39,824 nt of DNA from an uncultured Lachnospiraceae bacterium (lineage in GTDB: Bacteria > Bacillota > Clostridia > Lachnospirales > Lachnospiraceae). The stretch is taken from contig CAJUES010000031.1 in assembly GCA_910585765.1 (NCBI GenBank), positions 1 to 39,824 of the forward strand, in the 5' to 3' direction. The translations under genes and the position numbers were made by a program. A model generated the notes under the pieces. The model ran no database searches and was not told where the DNA came from. It saw only the letters and a list, made by a program, of their open reading frames with translations. Below, piece after piece: positions 1 through 9,083 of this stretch (the stretch's first letter is position 1; each line of letters opens with the position of its first letter).

Positions 1-1686
1 AAATTCATCTAATACAATATCTGCTATGATCTCATTACCTGCATTTGAATAATGGCACTCATCTATATACATTCCTTCTTTATCTTCAAACAAGGAAATC
101 AAATTTACATACTCTTTATTTGTTTGATCCGCCCTTTCTTTAAAAAGCCTTGCATTTTCAGAGCATCTTAAAGTTTCAAAAAAACTTCTTTCAAATACAT
201 TTTTATCTCTTTTTGGTATATTCATAGGCTGTAGAAAAGCCTGATATTTTGCTCCCATAGATTCTGAAACCAGTTTCTCCAGTCTGATGATCCTATTCCA
301 AAAATCATAGGCATCCTCTGATGTTTCGACGCCGTTTTGCATATTTTTATTGCCCCGGCTTTGCTTCGGGTATAATAGAAACCTGTTTGACGGCAAATCC
401 CCATATAAATTATTCACTCCACTAAATGCGATTACGTAATCCGGCTTCAAATGACAAGCATCCCTGATCAGCCGCAATAACTCATCCGCTACATTATATC
501 CAGCCGATGCCGCGTTATACACTGTGAGCGGATACCCCATGTTTTTTATTTTTTTATATAGATATTCAACCCATGTCATCTGCTTGTACAATCCCACTGT
601 GGATGTCGAACCACCGACAACAAATAGTTTTATATCATCAGCGTGATCATCACCTAGGACAACAATCCCCGGATATTTTCCCTTATGATGTGCACATTGG
701 CTAAAAAGGCAGTCCTGCTCATAATAGCTTCTGGGATATGCAAATACATACGGCGAAGTATGTGGTATATCAATTGATGCATATGACAAACTCCCCATTG
801 TAAACCCTATGCTTTCCAGAATATCACCAGCCTGACTCACCTCATCCCCTGAATCCGAAGCGATGGCAACCATGATGTCATCCAATTTTTCATAAATCAG
901 ATCATATACACTTTTTATGCCTGATACTGGATCTTCTTCCTTATATACGACTCCTTCAACTTTAACGTCGTATCTTCCAAAAATAGTCAGAACCAGATCC
1001 GTCCAGTCATTTTTATTCCCATACACATATATTTTTTTATGGTCTCTCACAGCCTTTGCGGCACATTGAAAAAAAGTACTGTTACATACATAATTCTGGG
1101 ATATGATATCGGGCAGATATAATTCTGCCTGATATCCCTCAACCTTTTCAAGCATCTGACGCCGAAAATCCTCCCGCTCTGTTGCCAGTATAATGGCACA
1201 ATCCTCTCCCTGTTCGATCTCTTCCAAGTCCACAATTGTCCTGCCATTCCACTGCTCATATCCGCCCCGGTCAGTGATGCACACGCCCTTTATTTTTGTA
1301 TTTTCTTTATCTAGTTTTCTGCATACTTCTTTGCCGACTTTTCCCAGACCATATACATATATATTTTTTTCACCTATATGAGGATTCACTTCAAGGATTT
1401 CTCGCCAGTAAAATTTTTCTTTACACGTCTTCACGCTGTCCCTGGTCACAAATTCCGGTAAAACAAGAATAGCCGTTTCTGTATCCTCAAATTCTTTTTC
1501 TGAAATGATATGTCTGTTCATGAAGCGATCGCCTGTCACGCTTCCACTATCATCTACAAAGCCTGCCACTTCTCCATCATGCAGAGTTATATTCGCAAAA
1601 ACATCAACGGAATCCCGACTCACTCCATACACATAAATATCTTTATTTTGATATGCTTCTGACACAACGTATAGATTTTTTTTCAT
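1..1686 (-). CDS. SGNH-hydrolase-like protein with Rossmann-like repeats, partial at 3' end
   Basis: I translated this frame by hand: it is open from an ATG at 1686 to the window edge (562 codons) with no stop, so only the last few residues are missing. The C-terminal half carries SGNH blocks: GGSTS with S360 as likely nucleophile, GVNN at 423-426 and D542-x-x-H545. The N-terminal part repeats a beta-strand/glycine-loop motif three times (IYVYG at about residues 17, 109 and 219), like nucleotide-binding Rossmann starts. It is a paralogue of the gene just upstream, whose stop it overlaps by ATGA, so translation is probably coupled. SGNH proteins in glycan clusters often add or remove acyl groups; that role is inferred here. 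No signal peptide or membrane segment is visible. Confidence 0.85.
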   Translation of the reverse strand, partial: MKKNLYVVSEAYQNKDIYVYGVSRDSVDVFANITLHDGEVAGFVDDSGSVTGDRFMNRHIISEKEFEDTETAILVLPEFVTRDSVKTCKEKFYWREILEVNPHIGEKNIYVYGLGKVGKEVCRKLDKENTKIKGVCITDRGGYEQWNGRTIVDLEEIEQGEDCAIILATEREDFRRQMLEKVEGYQAELYLPDIISQNYVCNSTFFQCAAKAVRDHKKIYVYGNKNDWTDLVLTIFGRYDVKVEGVVYKEEDPVSGIKSVYDLIYEKLDDIMVAIASDSGDEVSQAGDILESIGFTMGSLSYASIDIPHTSPYVFAYPRSYYEQDCLFSQCAHHKGKYPGIVVLGDDHADDIKLFVVGGSTSTVGLYKQMTWVEYLYKKIKNMGYPLTVYNAASAGYNVADELLRLIRDACHLKPDYVIAFSGVNNLYGDLPSNRFLLYPKQSRGNKNMQNGVETSEDAYDFWNRIIRLEKLVSESMGAKYQAFLQPMNIPKRDKNVFERSFFETLRCSENARLFKERADQTNKEYVNLISLFEDKEGMYIDECHYSNAGNEIIADIVLDEF

Positions 1687-3410
1687 TCCAAATTCTCCTT
1701 CATATTCGTAATGACCGTGTTAAACACAATATCAGCAAGCATATCATTCGCTTTTTCTGAATAATGGCAGTAATCTATATACATTTCTGTTTCCTGATCG
1801 AACAAATCGATAAGATTTCGATAGGCTGGAGCCGATTCTTTTCCGGCGCGTTCTCTGAAAACCCAAAAATCTTTATTGTCCTCCCCTGTTGTAAGAATAT
1901 CAAAAAGACTGGGATTTTCTTTCGTGACATTCATAGGCTGCAGAAAACCAAAAAAATTTGCCCCATAAGATTCCACAACTGCTTTCATCACCTTAAGATT
2001 CCTATGCCAGAACTCATAGGTGCACTCATCGCCTTTCACTCCGCTTATATATCGTTCCTTCGGTGCCATAGCGGTTATCCATTGCATGATTTCCTTTACG
2101 CAGAATTGGTTGTCCGTATCCTTTTTGACGTTTACATTATTTAGTCCGCCCATGCTGATCACAATATCAGGCCTTATATATGCGATATCTCTGATAAGTT
2201 TTAATAATTCCTGCACAACATCGTGTCCCATCATTGCCCCGTTATATACAGTTATATCCCTCTGCGCCTGGAATTTTTTCCAAAAGAAATACGGCCATCC
2301 AATACTGTGGTAGAATCCATCTGTTGAAGTCGAACCGCCCAGAACCATAATTTTCAAGTCATCTTTTTTTGCATCTCCATACACGACATACCCCGGAAAT
2401 CTTTCGTCCGCATATGGGCTGTACCCTAACAGACAATCCGTCCTAACCTGGAATCCCTTTTTATATCTGAGGGCTTTGGGATATATAGATGTATAATTGT
2501 GTTTTTGTATACAAAATCCAATTTCACTTAATTGATCGCAGACAGCTTTCGATCTTTCCCTGTCCCACTCAGCCACAATAACAGCAATATTATCCAGCTC
2601 TTTATAAATCAGTTCATAAATACTTTCAATTCCTTTATTCGGATCCGCATTCTCATGTATCCTGCCATTGATTTTGACACCATACTGGTTCAGTATTTTT
2701 TCTATAAACTTAAAAAGTTCATCATCACTTCCGTATAAATAGAGATTCTTCCCCTCACAAGATGCCTTATGGACAATCTGATACATGTCGCCCGAAACCA
2801 TATCATTATATGTCAGAAAAAGATCGATATATTTTTCCACATCACGATCTTCCAGTTTCCCAAGCATTTCATACCTATATTTAGGAATCTTCGTTGCTAA
2901 AACAAAAGCCATTTCCGGATCAGTTGCTAACTCGTCAATACTGTACACTGGCAGTCCTTTCCAGACATCCTGCTTTTTTTCCGAAACGCATGCTGCTACC
3001 GGATTGATTCCATTGGATTTCAATATGTCATATAATTCGTCCCCTCTTTTGCCAGTCCCATATAGGATCACTTTTTTATTCCTAAGCTTGTGATCTGGTG
3101 CAAGCAATTCATCTATTTCCAGGACACATATCTCATAAAGCGCTTTTTGTATTGCGGTCTTTGATAGTTCCCTCGGGACAACTACGATATCATCGCTTGA
3201 ATCTAATTCCTTTTTTTTCACAATTTTCCTGTTCATGACATATTTACCTGCATGCTGCTCATATGCCTTATTTGTATTTACAAAACCAGCTATATCAATA
3301 CCGCAATATGATAATTCTGTAAACGCGCTCATTGCATGAAATCCTATCCCATATATGAAAATTTTTTTACCTTCATACTTCTCCGCCAGTGCGTATAATA
3401 TCTTCAACAT
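1683..3410 (-). CDS. SGNH-hydrolase-like protein with three Rossmann-like repeats
   Basis: This 575-residue protein has the same layout as its downstream neighbour. Three glycine-loop motifs begin near residues 16 (IFIYGIG), 113 (VILYGTG) and 222 (NLYLYGS). The SGNH domain shows GGSTST with S360, GGLNN at 421-425 and D546-x-x-H549. The start is supported by GGGGAG about 9 nt upstream of the ATG. The two proteins look like a tandem duplication that has diverged widely while keeping the catalytic blocks. The probable role is an esterase or O-acyltransferase on a glycan intermediate, possibly cytoplasmic because no export signal is seen. The repeated N-terminal domains could bind nucleotide-sugars or simply be structural. 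I do not recognise a named family for the full architecture. Confidence 0.85.
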   Translation of the reverse strand: MLKILYALAEKYEGKKIFIYGIGFHAMSAFTELSYCGIDIAGFVNTNKAYEQHAGKYVMNRKIVKKKELDSSDDIVVVPRELSKTAIQKALYEICVLEIDELLAPDHKLRNKKVILYGTGKRGDELYDILKSNGINPVAACVSEKKQDVWKGLPVYSIDELATDPEMAFVLATKIPKYRYEMLGKLEDRDVEKYIDLFLTYNDMVSGDMYQIVHKASCEGKNLYLYGSDDELFKFIEKILNQYGVKINGRIHENADPNKGIESIYELIYKELDNIAVIVAEWDRERSKAVCDQLSEIGFCIQKHNYTSIYPKALRYKKGFQVRTDCLLGYSPYADERFPGYVVYGDAKKDDLKIMVLGGSTSTDGFYHSIGWPYFFWKKFQAQRDITVYNGAMMGHDVVQELLKLIRDIAYIRPDIVISMGGLNNVNVKKDTDNQFCVKEIMQWITAMAPKERYISGVKGDECTYEFWHRNLKVMKAVVESYGANFFGFLQPMNVTKENPSLFDILTTGEDNKDFWVFRERAGKESAPAYRNLIDLFDQETEMYIDYCHYSEKANDMLADIVFNTVITNMKENLE

Positions 3411-3487
3411 TATGCATTTCTCCCCGATCCGGCTACTTCCCTCGCAATATCAGTATCCATCATCCTATCGTGGCATTTCCATATCAT

Positions 3488-3838
3488 TCAGAAATTGTAA
3501 ATGAACTCCGGCATGTACCCTGCTGCCTCCCTTTCTGTACTCTCCCTCACTTCCTGTTTCGGTTTGTTCTTGATCGTCGCAGCAAGCACCGTCTTCTCAA
3601 TATCCTGCATATATGGTTCCTTTTCCCACAATCTGTCCAGTATCTCCTTTAGCTGCGGTAAAGTTTCAAAACGGTATTCCATCAGATATTCATGCTTTTT
3701 TTGCTGCACGAAATAACTGTCTTTCTTCTTATGCGTAAAATCAAACGATTTTTCCAATCCATCTGGAATATCCAATTCCAGATGATAAAGCGTTTCCCGC
3801 TCTCGTGAGCACAAATCATCAATTACGTGTTCAATCAT
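3488..3838 (-). CDS. small hypothetical protein in glycan operon
   Basis: This 116-residue protein is not one I recognise. It is rich in charged residues (Lys, Glu, Arg) and appears soluble, with no membrane segment, signal peptide or cysteine-based metal site. A strong GGGAGGA site sits about 8 nt before the ATG, and the frame lies snugly between the carbamoyltransferase (43 nt upstream) and the first SGNH gene (77 nt downstream), so I believe it is translated. Its position suggests a partner or accessory of one of those two enzymes, but nothing in the sequence proves that. Confidence 0.65.
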   Translation of the reverse strand: MIEHVIDDLCSRERETLYHLELDIPDGLEKSFDFTHKKKDSYFVQQKKHEYLMEYRFETLPQLKEILDRLWEKEPYMQDIEKTVLAATIKNKPKQEVRESTEREAAGYMPEFIYNF

Positions 3839-3881
3839 TCTATCTTCCTCCCATTCTGGAGCGTATTAGAAAAAACTGTTT

Positions 3882-5720
3882 TCAGTCCAGCTCATACAAG
3901 TTTTTCCAGGCGTCCCCTTCTGTCCATTCAGGCTGATCTTCTTTGTATAAAACACAGTTTTCCAGCACAAGGATGTCCATATCTGTGCGCATAAAGCATT
4001 TGTATGCATCCTCCGGCGTGCATACGACAGGCTCTCCACGGACATTAAAAGACGTATTCACCAATAACCCACAACCCGTGATTTTCTTATATTCCTTTAT
4101 GATATGGTAAAAGTAATCATTTCCTTCCTCTGTCACTGTCTGAATTCTTGCGCTGTAATCCACATGCGTCACTGCTGGGATATCGGAACGTTTCTGCTTC
4201 ACGATCTCCAACATGTCTCCATTATACCGCTTTAAATCCTCCTGTAACTGCGATCTGTTCCTCCTGTTTTCCTTCACGTCTGCGCACAGGAGCATGTATG
4301 GGCTGTCGCCTTCAAACTCAAAATATTCCTGTACGTCCTCCCTTAAGACAGCAGGTGCAAACGGCCGGAAGGATTCTCGGAATTTAATCTTCTGATTTAA
4401 CTTCACCTGCATATTTTCTGAGCGCGCATCCGCTATGATGCTTCTGTTCCCAAGCGCCCTCGGCCCAAATTCCATCCTTCCGTGGAACAGCCCGATGACC
4501 CTGCCCTCTGCAAGCTTTGATGCAATCGTCTGATACAAGTGCTCCTTATCTAGTTTATGGTAAACATAATGATTGCTTTTCAAATACCTTTCCGTTTCAT
4601 TTTCCGGATATTCTGGTCCAAGATAACTGCCCTTCTGGGAATCTGGTGTATTTACTGTTCTTTTTGCTCCGCACAAATTGTACGCAGCATAAAGCGCGGC
4701 ACCAAGGCTTCCGCCAGCATCTCCTGCCGCCGGCTGAAGCCAGATGTTCTTAAAGATTCCGCTTTTTGCCAGCTTTCCATTTACTACACAGTTTAAGGCA
4801 ACCCCGCCGGCCATGACCAGATTATCTGTATCCTTTCCATATGTCTTTTTCGCATGCGATGCCATTTTCAGGATAATCTCTTCTGTCACTCTCTGCGCAG
4901 AGGCAGCTATATCCATCTCTCTCCTGGTGATCCTGCCCTCCGGCATTCTCCTTGGCCCCCCGAACAGTTCTGCAAATTTCTCATTTGTCATCGCCCTGCC
5001 ATGTTGGTAGTCAAAGTACGTCATGTCCATTTTAAACGATCCGTCTTCCCTGATATCTAAAAGCTTTTCTTTTATGATGTCTTCATACACGGGTACTCCA
5101 TACGGGGCAAGACCCATAAATTTATAATCCCCCGAATTTACCTTGAAGCCGCAGAAATATGTAAATGCACTATATAGCATCCCCAGAGAATGGGGGTAAC
5201 GCATCTCCTCTTTTATTTCTATATTCCCGCCATCGCCTATGCCTATCGTTGCCGTCGCCCACTCACCCACGCCGTCAATGGTAAGTATGACTGCCTTTTC
5301 ATACGGTGACGGATAGAACGCCGATGATGCGTGCGATATATGGTGTTCACATACATAAAATTTCCTTAACGCGTTTTCCCCCAGCATTTGATCAACAAGC
5401 TTATGTACCCACAGCCTTTTTGCAAACATTGGCTCAAAGCTCCTGTCAACAAGCTGCATTGCATCACCACTTACAACAGCCGTGTTTTTCAGGAATCTGT
5501 CAAGTGTATACAGCGGATTATCATAAAACACCACTATGTCAATCTCATTTTTGTTGATCTTCCCTTCCTTTAAACAGTATTCTGCTGCATTTACCGGCAT
5601 GCTCAAATCATGTTTTATCCTTGTGAAACGTTCTTCCTGTGCAGCGGCAATGATCTCTCCATCTCTCACAAGGCACGCCGCCGCATCATGATACAAAGCA
5701 GATATCCCTAATATATTCAT
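3882..5720 (-). CDS. NodU/CmcH/TobZ-family O-carbamoyltransferase
   Basis: This family transfers a carbamoyl group from carbamoyl phosphate, through carbamoyl-adenylate, to a hydroxyl of a sugar or antibiotic. The 612-residue length is usual for the family. The N-terminal Kae1-like domain begins with GISALYHDAAACLV (H11, D12) and has the metal-binding HHISHA motif at 126-131, followed by LTIDGVGEW. The C-terminal domain has the diagnostic FGPRALGNRSI run and VNTSFNVRGEP. The start overlaps the upstream cupin stop by ATGA. In this cluster it most likely carbamoylates a surface-glycan sugar in the cytoplasm before export. The acceptor cannot be read from sequence. Confidence 0.93.
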   Translation of the reverse strand: MNILGISALYHDAAACLVRDGEIIAAAQEERFTRIKHDLSMPVNAAEYCLKEGKINKNEIDIVVFYDNPLYTLDRFLKNTAVVSGDAMQLVDRSFEPMFAKRLWVHKLVDQMLGENALRKFYVCEHHISHASSAFYPSPYEKAVILTIDGVGEWATATIGIGDGGNIEIKEEMRYPHSLGMLYSAFTYFCGFKVNSGDYKFMGLAPYGVPVYEDIIKEKLLDIREDGSFKMDMTYFDYQHGRAMTNEKFAELFGGPRRMPEGRITRREMDIAASAQRVTEEIILKMASHAKKTYGKDTDNLVMAGGVALNCVVNGKLAKSGIFKNIWLQPAAGDAGGSLGAALYAAYNLCGAKRTVNTPDSQKGSYLGPEYPENETERYLKSNHYVYHKLDKEHLYQTIASKLAEGRVIGLFHGRMEFGPRALGNRSIIADARSENMQVKLNQKIKFRESFRPFAPAVLREDVQEYFEFEGDSPYMLLCADVKENRRNRSQLQEDLKRYNGDMLEIVKQKRSDIPAVTHVDYSARIQTVTEEGNDYFYHIIKEYKKITGCGLLVNTSFNVRGEPVVCTPEDAYKCFMRTDMDILVLENCVLYKEDQPEWTEGDAWKNLYELD

Positions 5721-6262
5721 TTCTTATTCCCCAATCTGTAGTAATCCCCTATACCCAATCTGGCATAAAACTCCTGTATGGCATCGCCATCATCCAACGC
5801 CGGTGCCCATGAAGGAAAAGTACTATCATTGACTCCCGTATAAGGTCCCGTGATCGATTCATAAAAAACAACATCGGTCAGCGGAATATTTGTGTGGATG
5901 ACCATCTTGTCAATGCGAAATAGGAAATTATCATTCGTGCCAGACGATAAGATGATACGGTCTGTTATTTCGCCTTTATCATCAAACAGAACCGCCAGCA
6001 TTTTTCCTTCCAGCATAATCTTCGTTTCTGTCTTATCTGCATGACAGTGCGGACGCACATATTCCCCTTTTTGATACAAGTTGATCATTTCATGATGCTT
6101 TTCCCTCGTATCATTATGAAGACATAATGTGCACTTTTTTTCCGGATTTCCCTCCTGCCGTTCCTTAAGCCCAGCTAAATATTTTGCGTTGACCACAAGC
6201 TTGCTGTCATCATTTACACATAAATAGCTCTTCCCTCCTGGCCTGTACTTTTTATCAACCAT
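5717..6262 (-). CDS. WbuC-like cupin-fold protein
   Basis: This is a small single-domain cupin (181 residues from the start chosen here). The motif YVRPHCHADKTET supplies H72, H74 and E79 as probable metal ligands. WbuC-type cupins recur in O-antigen and capsule clusters, where their reaction is not settled. I prefer the ATG at 6262 over one at 6286: AAGGAG lies 10 nt before it, while the upstream ATG has no ribosome site and would overlap the SDR gene by 20 nt. The stop overlaps the carbamoyltransferase start (ATGA), suggesting coupled translation. Two CxxC-like cysteines near residue 44 (CTLC) may be structural. Confidence 0.75.
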   Translation of the reverse strand: MVDKKYRPGGKSYLCVNDDSKLVVNAKYLAGLKERQEGNPEKKCTLCLHNDTREKHHEMINLYQKGEYVRPHCHADKTETKIMLEGKMLAVLFDDKGEITDRIILSSGTNDNFLFRIDKMVIHTNIPLTDVVFYESITGPYTGVNDSTFPSWAPALDDGDAIQEFYARLGIGDYYRLGNKK

Positions 6263-6266
6263 AATG

Positions 6267-7070
6267 CTATAACTCCTTAAGTTCATATATGATATTCTTT
6301 ATCTTTTTGGAACGATAACCATAGCTTACCGCTTTCTCGACATTCAGCGTAAAATACCTTCCTGAAGACTCCTCCTCATGAACTTCAGATGATGAGTTAT
6401 ACAGCTCCTTCATAAACTCCACAAGTTCCAACAACCTTATCTTTTCGCAATTTCCAACAACAAATGTTTCAGATACCGGGCAATCTGATTTATTGCAGAG
6501 CACCAGAATGAATTGTGCCAGATCGTCTATATCAACCAGATTGTTGAACTCCTTTTGTCCGTTATAAATATATATCTCTTCCTGCTTCCGAATTTTTTGC
6601 ATTGTCCTGTATATGAAATTGTCTCCCCAATCCCGACCTACGATCCCAGGCAGACGCAATATATAATACGGTATCCCGCTTTCTCTGATTACCTGTTCTG
6701 CCAGATACTTGGTTGCAGCATAAATATTGGGGGACACCATTGCCGAATGCTCTGTCACCTCACAAGCCCGCAGCAGTCCATATATCTCATCCGTTGATAG
6801 GTAAATGATGCGTCTTATTAGGTGTTTTTTGCAAAATGCCATTATTTCAGCCGCACACAGCGCATTATCCCTGATATATTGTTCTGCTGCAGCCTTTCTG
6901 GCAGATGTGACAGAAGCCGTATATATGAGAATATCATATTCTCCCTCAAATGCATCCAGATCACTTTCCCTTGTGATCCCAGACAGTGAAATCCCCGCGC
7001 ATTCGGTCAATTTGGTTTTTAAAAAACCGCCTACATACCCGCTCGGGCTAAATAAGATCACCTTTAACAT
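6267..7070 (-). CDS. NAD(P)-dependent SDR-family sugar epimerase/reductase
   Basis: This is an extended or atypical short-chain dehydrogenase of 267 residues. It has an N-terminal Rossmann strand with a modified glycine loop (LFSPSGYVGG), a serine-rich strand before the active site (YLSTDEIYG) and a YAATK catalytic pair (YxxxK). Such enzymes oxidise, epimerise or reduce nucleotide-linked 4-keto sugars. It follows the DegT aminotransferase with a 7-nt overlap, and AGGGG is correctly spaced from the ATG. The modified glycine motif, with SPS in place of the usual GxxG start, suggests a divergent member, perhaps a 4-reductase. The substrate is unknown. Confidence 0.8.
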   Translation of the reverse strand: MLKVILFSPSGYVGGFLKTKLTECAGISLSGITRESDLDAFEGEYDILIYTASVTSARKAAAEQYIRDNALCAAEIMAFCKKHLIRRIIYLSTDEIYGLLRACEVTEHSAMVSPNIYAATKYLAEQVIRESGIPYYILRLPGIVGRDWGDNFIYRTMQKIRKQEEIYIYNGQKEFNNLVDIDDLAQFILVLCNKSDCPVSETFVVGNCEKIRLLELVEFMKELYNSSSEVHEEESSGRYFTLNVEKAVSYGYRSKKIKNIIYELKEL

Positions 7071-8209
7071 CCGTTCCCCTTTATGAGTTCCCGCAGCGTT
7101 TCAACTACATAATCCTGCTGTCCCTCCGTCAATCCATAATAAATCGGTATGCTCAACACATTATCGTACAGCGCCTCTGCCACTGGGCAGCAAATATCCC
7201 GATAGCCATTTTCCTGAAAATAAGGATGCTTATATACCGGCAGATAATGAACATCAACCCCTATGTTTTTCTCCCGCATCTTCGTGTATATTTCCCGGCG
7301 CTGCCCGTGTCCCACCTGGATCACGTATAAATGCCAGCTGCTGCTACATCCCGCAGCCTGATATGGCAGGATAATGTTATTTAGGCCCTGCAGCTGCTGA
7401 TCATACCGCTGCGCAATTTTTCTCCTGTACGCCACGAAGCTGTCTAGTTTCTTCAACTGGCTTTTCCCAAGCGCGCACATGACATCTGACAACCGATAAT
7501 TGTATCCAAGCCCCTGTACTTCATAATACCACTGTCCCTCCTCCTTGTTGGTCAACAATTTCGGATCCTTGGTAGAACAGTATGCGCGGAACATTTTTAT
7601 CCTCTGATATAATTCCTCACTGTTGGTAGTGACCATCCCGCCCTCGCAAGTAGTCATTATTTTTGAAGGGTGAAAGCTGAATGCCGTCAGATCAGAATAC
7701 CTGCATGAGCCAATACGGCTTCCATTATATTCTGCTCCGTGCGCATGCGCCGCATCTTCTATGACATACAAACCATACCTTTTTGCAATCTCGAATATCC
7801 TTTCCATCGCGCAAGGCTGACCCGTGTAATGCACAGGGATAATTGCTTTCGTATTTGACGATATCTTGCGCTCTATGTCATCTGGATCAATGTTATAAGT
7901 CTTCCCGTCAATATCCGCAAATACTGCCGTTCCCCCACAAAATAATATACTGCTCGCCGATGACACAAACGTCATCGGGGTAGTGATGGCTTCATCACCG
8001 TCCTTTATCTGCACTGCATAACAACAGGCATGTAGTGCAGCCGTTCCACTGGATAATGCAACGGCATATTTTGCGCCCACATACCCGGCAAAATCTTTTT
8101 CAAACGCCTCCATGCCAGGACCAGCCGATATATGGTCTGCCTGTAAGGCCTCTGCGACCGCATCAATATCATCCTGGTCAATATGATGCTTTGCATATGG
8201 TATAAACAT
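7064..8209 (-). CDS. DegT/DnrJ/EryC1-family PLP sugar aminotransferase
   Basis: This 381-residue enzyme belongs to the family that converts nucleotide-linked keto sugars to amino sugars using pyridoxal phosphate. The likely PLP lysine is K183 in FSFHPSKIMTTCEGG, a motif typical of the PseC/ArnB branch. ALSSGTAALH (51-60) forms the phosphate cup, and EDAAHAHGA (151-159) supplies the aspartate that contacts the pyridine nitrogen. A GGGGGG site lies 5 nt before the ATG. With the two SDR genes of the cluster it could build an amino-dideoxy or amino-heptose unit. Regiochemistry (C3 or C4) cannot be decided here. Confidence 0.93.
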   Translation of the reverse strand: MFIPYAKHHIDQDDIDAVAEALQADHISAGPGMEAFEKDFAGYVGAKYAVALSSGTAALHACCYAVQIKDGDEAITTPMTFVSSASSILFCGGTAVFADIDGKTYNIDPDDIERKISSNTKAIIPVHYTGQPCAMERIFEIAKRYGLYVIEDAAHAHGAEYNGSRIGSCRYSDLTAFSFHPSKIMTTCEGGMVTTNSEELYQRIKMFRAYCSTKDPKLLTNKEEGQWYYEVQGLGYNYRLSDVMCALGKSQLKKLDSFVAYRRKIAQRYDQQLQGLNNIILPYQAAGCSSSWHLYVIQVGHGQRREIYTKMREKNIGVDVHYLPVYKHPYFQENGYRDICCPVAEALYDNVLSIPIYYGLTEGQQDYVVETLRELIKGNGC

Positions 8210-8268
8210 AAAATCCCCCCTGTCTCAGCTTTTGTCTTCCAGTCTTAGAACACTTCAGATAGCTGTCC

Positions 8269-8931
8269 TTATTCAAAGAAAATAAAGCTGTAATCCCCCG
8301 CATAACCCCACTCCTGATACAGCCATTCCCATTCTTCCACGGAATAGTAACTTGCGCAGGTAAGCTGCCAATACAGCATATTGACTTCTTCTCTGTCATT
8401 GCGAAAGGATTCCACCATGATATAACTGTTTTTTTTGCTGACACGCCCTATTTCCTGAATCGCTTTTTTTAGTTCAAATATTTTGAGGTTATGCAGCGTC
8501 GCCAGGGAAACCACTAAGTCAAACTCATTGTCCTCAAATGGAAGAGCCTGCGCCTGTCCATACTGAAGTGTGCTGCGGACCTCAGGCTTGGCATGTTCCA
8601 ATGCATAACGCGATATGTCAACGCCAGCCACTTTGATCCCCGGAACTACCTGCGTAATCTCATACAACAGATGCGCCATACCGCATCCAACATCCAACAC
8701 TTTCTGTTCTGGCTGCAGCTGATAATAGTCTGCCAGTTTCTCCGCCACACTTTTCCACCTGCCATCGTAACGGTAGCCGCCATAGCCATACTTCCTGTCA
8801 CCGTCCCAATAGTCATATCCATATTGCTTGGCAATTATGGCACAGTCAGCTTTATCGTCACTTACCACGCGTCCAATATAATCCCGTTTTGTTGATTTAT
8901 GTACTGCCGAAACAAAATCTATATATGCCAT
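8269..8931 (-). CDS. class I SAM-dependent methyltransferase
   Basis: This 220-residue protein has the class I methyltransferase core: motif I VLDVGCGMAHL near residue 78, an acidic residue ending strand 2 (GVDISRYAL), and DLVVSLATLHNL as the post-I/motif IV region. The N-terminal segment is rich in Tyr and Gly (GDRKYGYGGYRYDGRW). I use the ATG at 8931, which has AGGAG 8 nt upstream; an in-frame GTG one codon earlier is less likely. About 150 nt separate it from the transketolase upstream. In context it probably O- or N-methylates the cluster's sugar. The acceptor is unknown. Confidence 0.85.
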   Translation of the reverse strand: MAYIDFVSAVHKSTKRDYIGRVVSDDKADCAIIAKQYGYDYWDGDRKYGYGGYRYDGRWKSVAEKLADYYQLQPEQKVLDVGCGMAHLLYEITQVVPGIKVAGVDISRYALEHAKPEVRSTLQYGQAQALPFEDNEFDLVVSLATLHNLKIFELKKAIQEIGRVSKKNSYIMVESFRNDREEVNMLYWQLTCASYYSVEEWEWLYQEWGYAGDYSFIFFE

Positions 8932-9083
8932 CACTTACTCTCCTAGTTGATATCTTTTTCTGTGTTCATACAGCACACACTTTGCTTATCAACAACGTTT
9001 TTTCACAAAGCTTATATACTGCTGCGAACGTCCAAAACATTTGCAGAAATTCGGATAGTCAGTTAATTCCGAGATGTTTGCCG

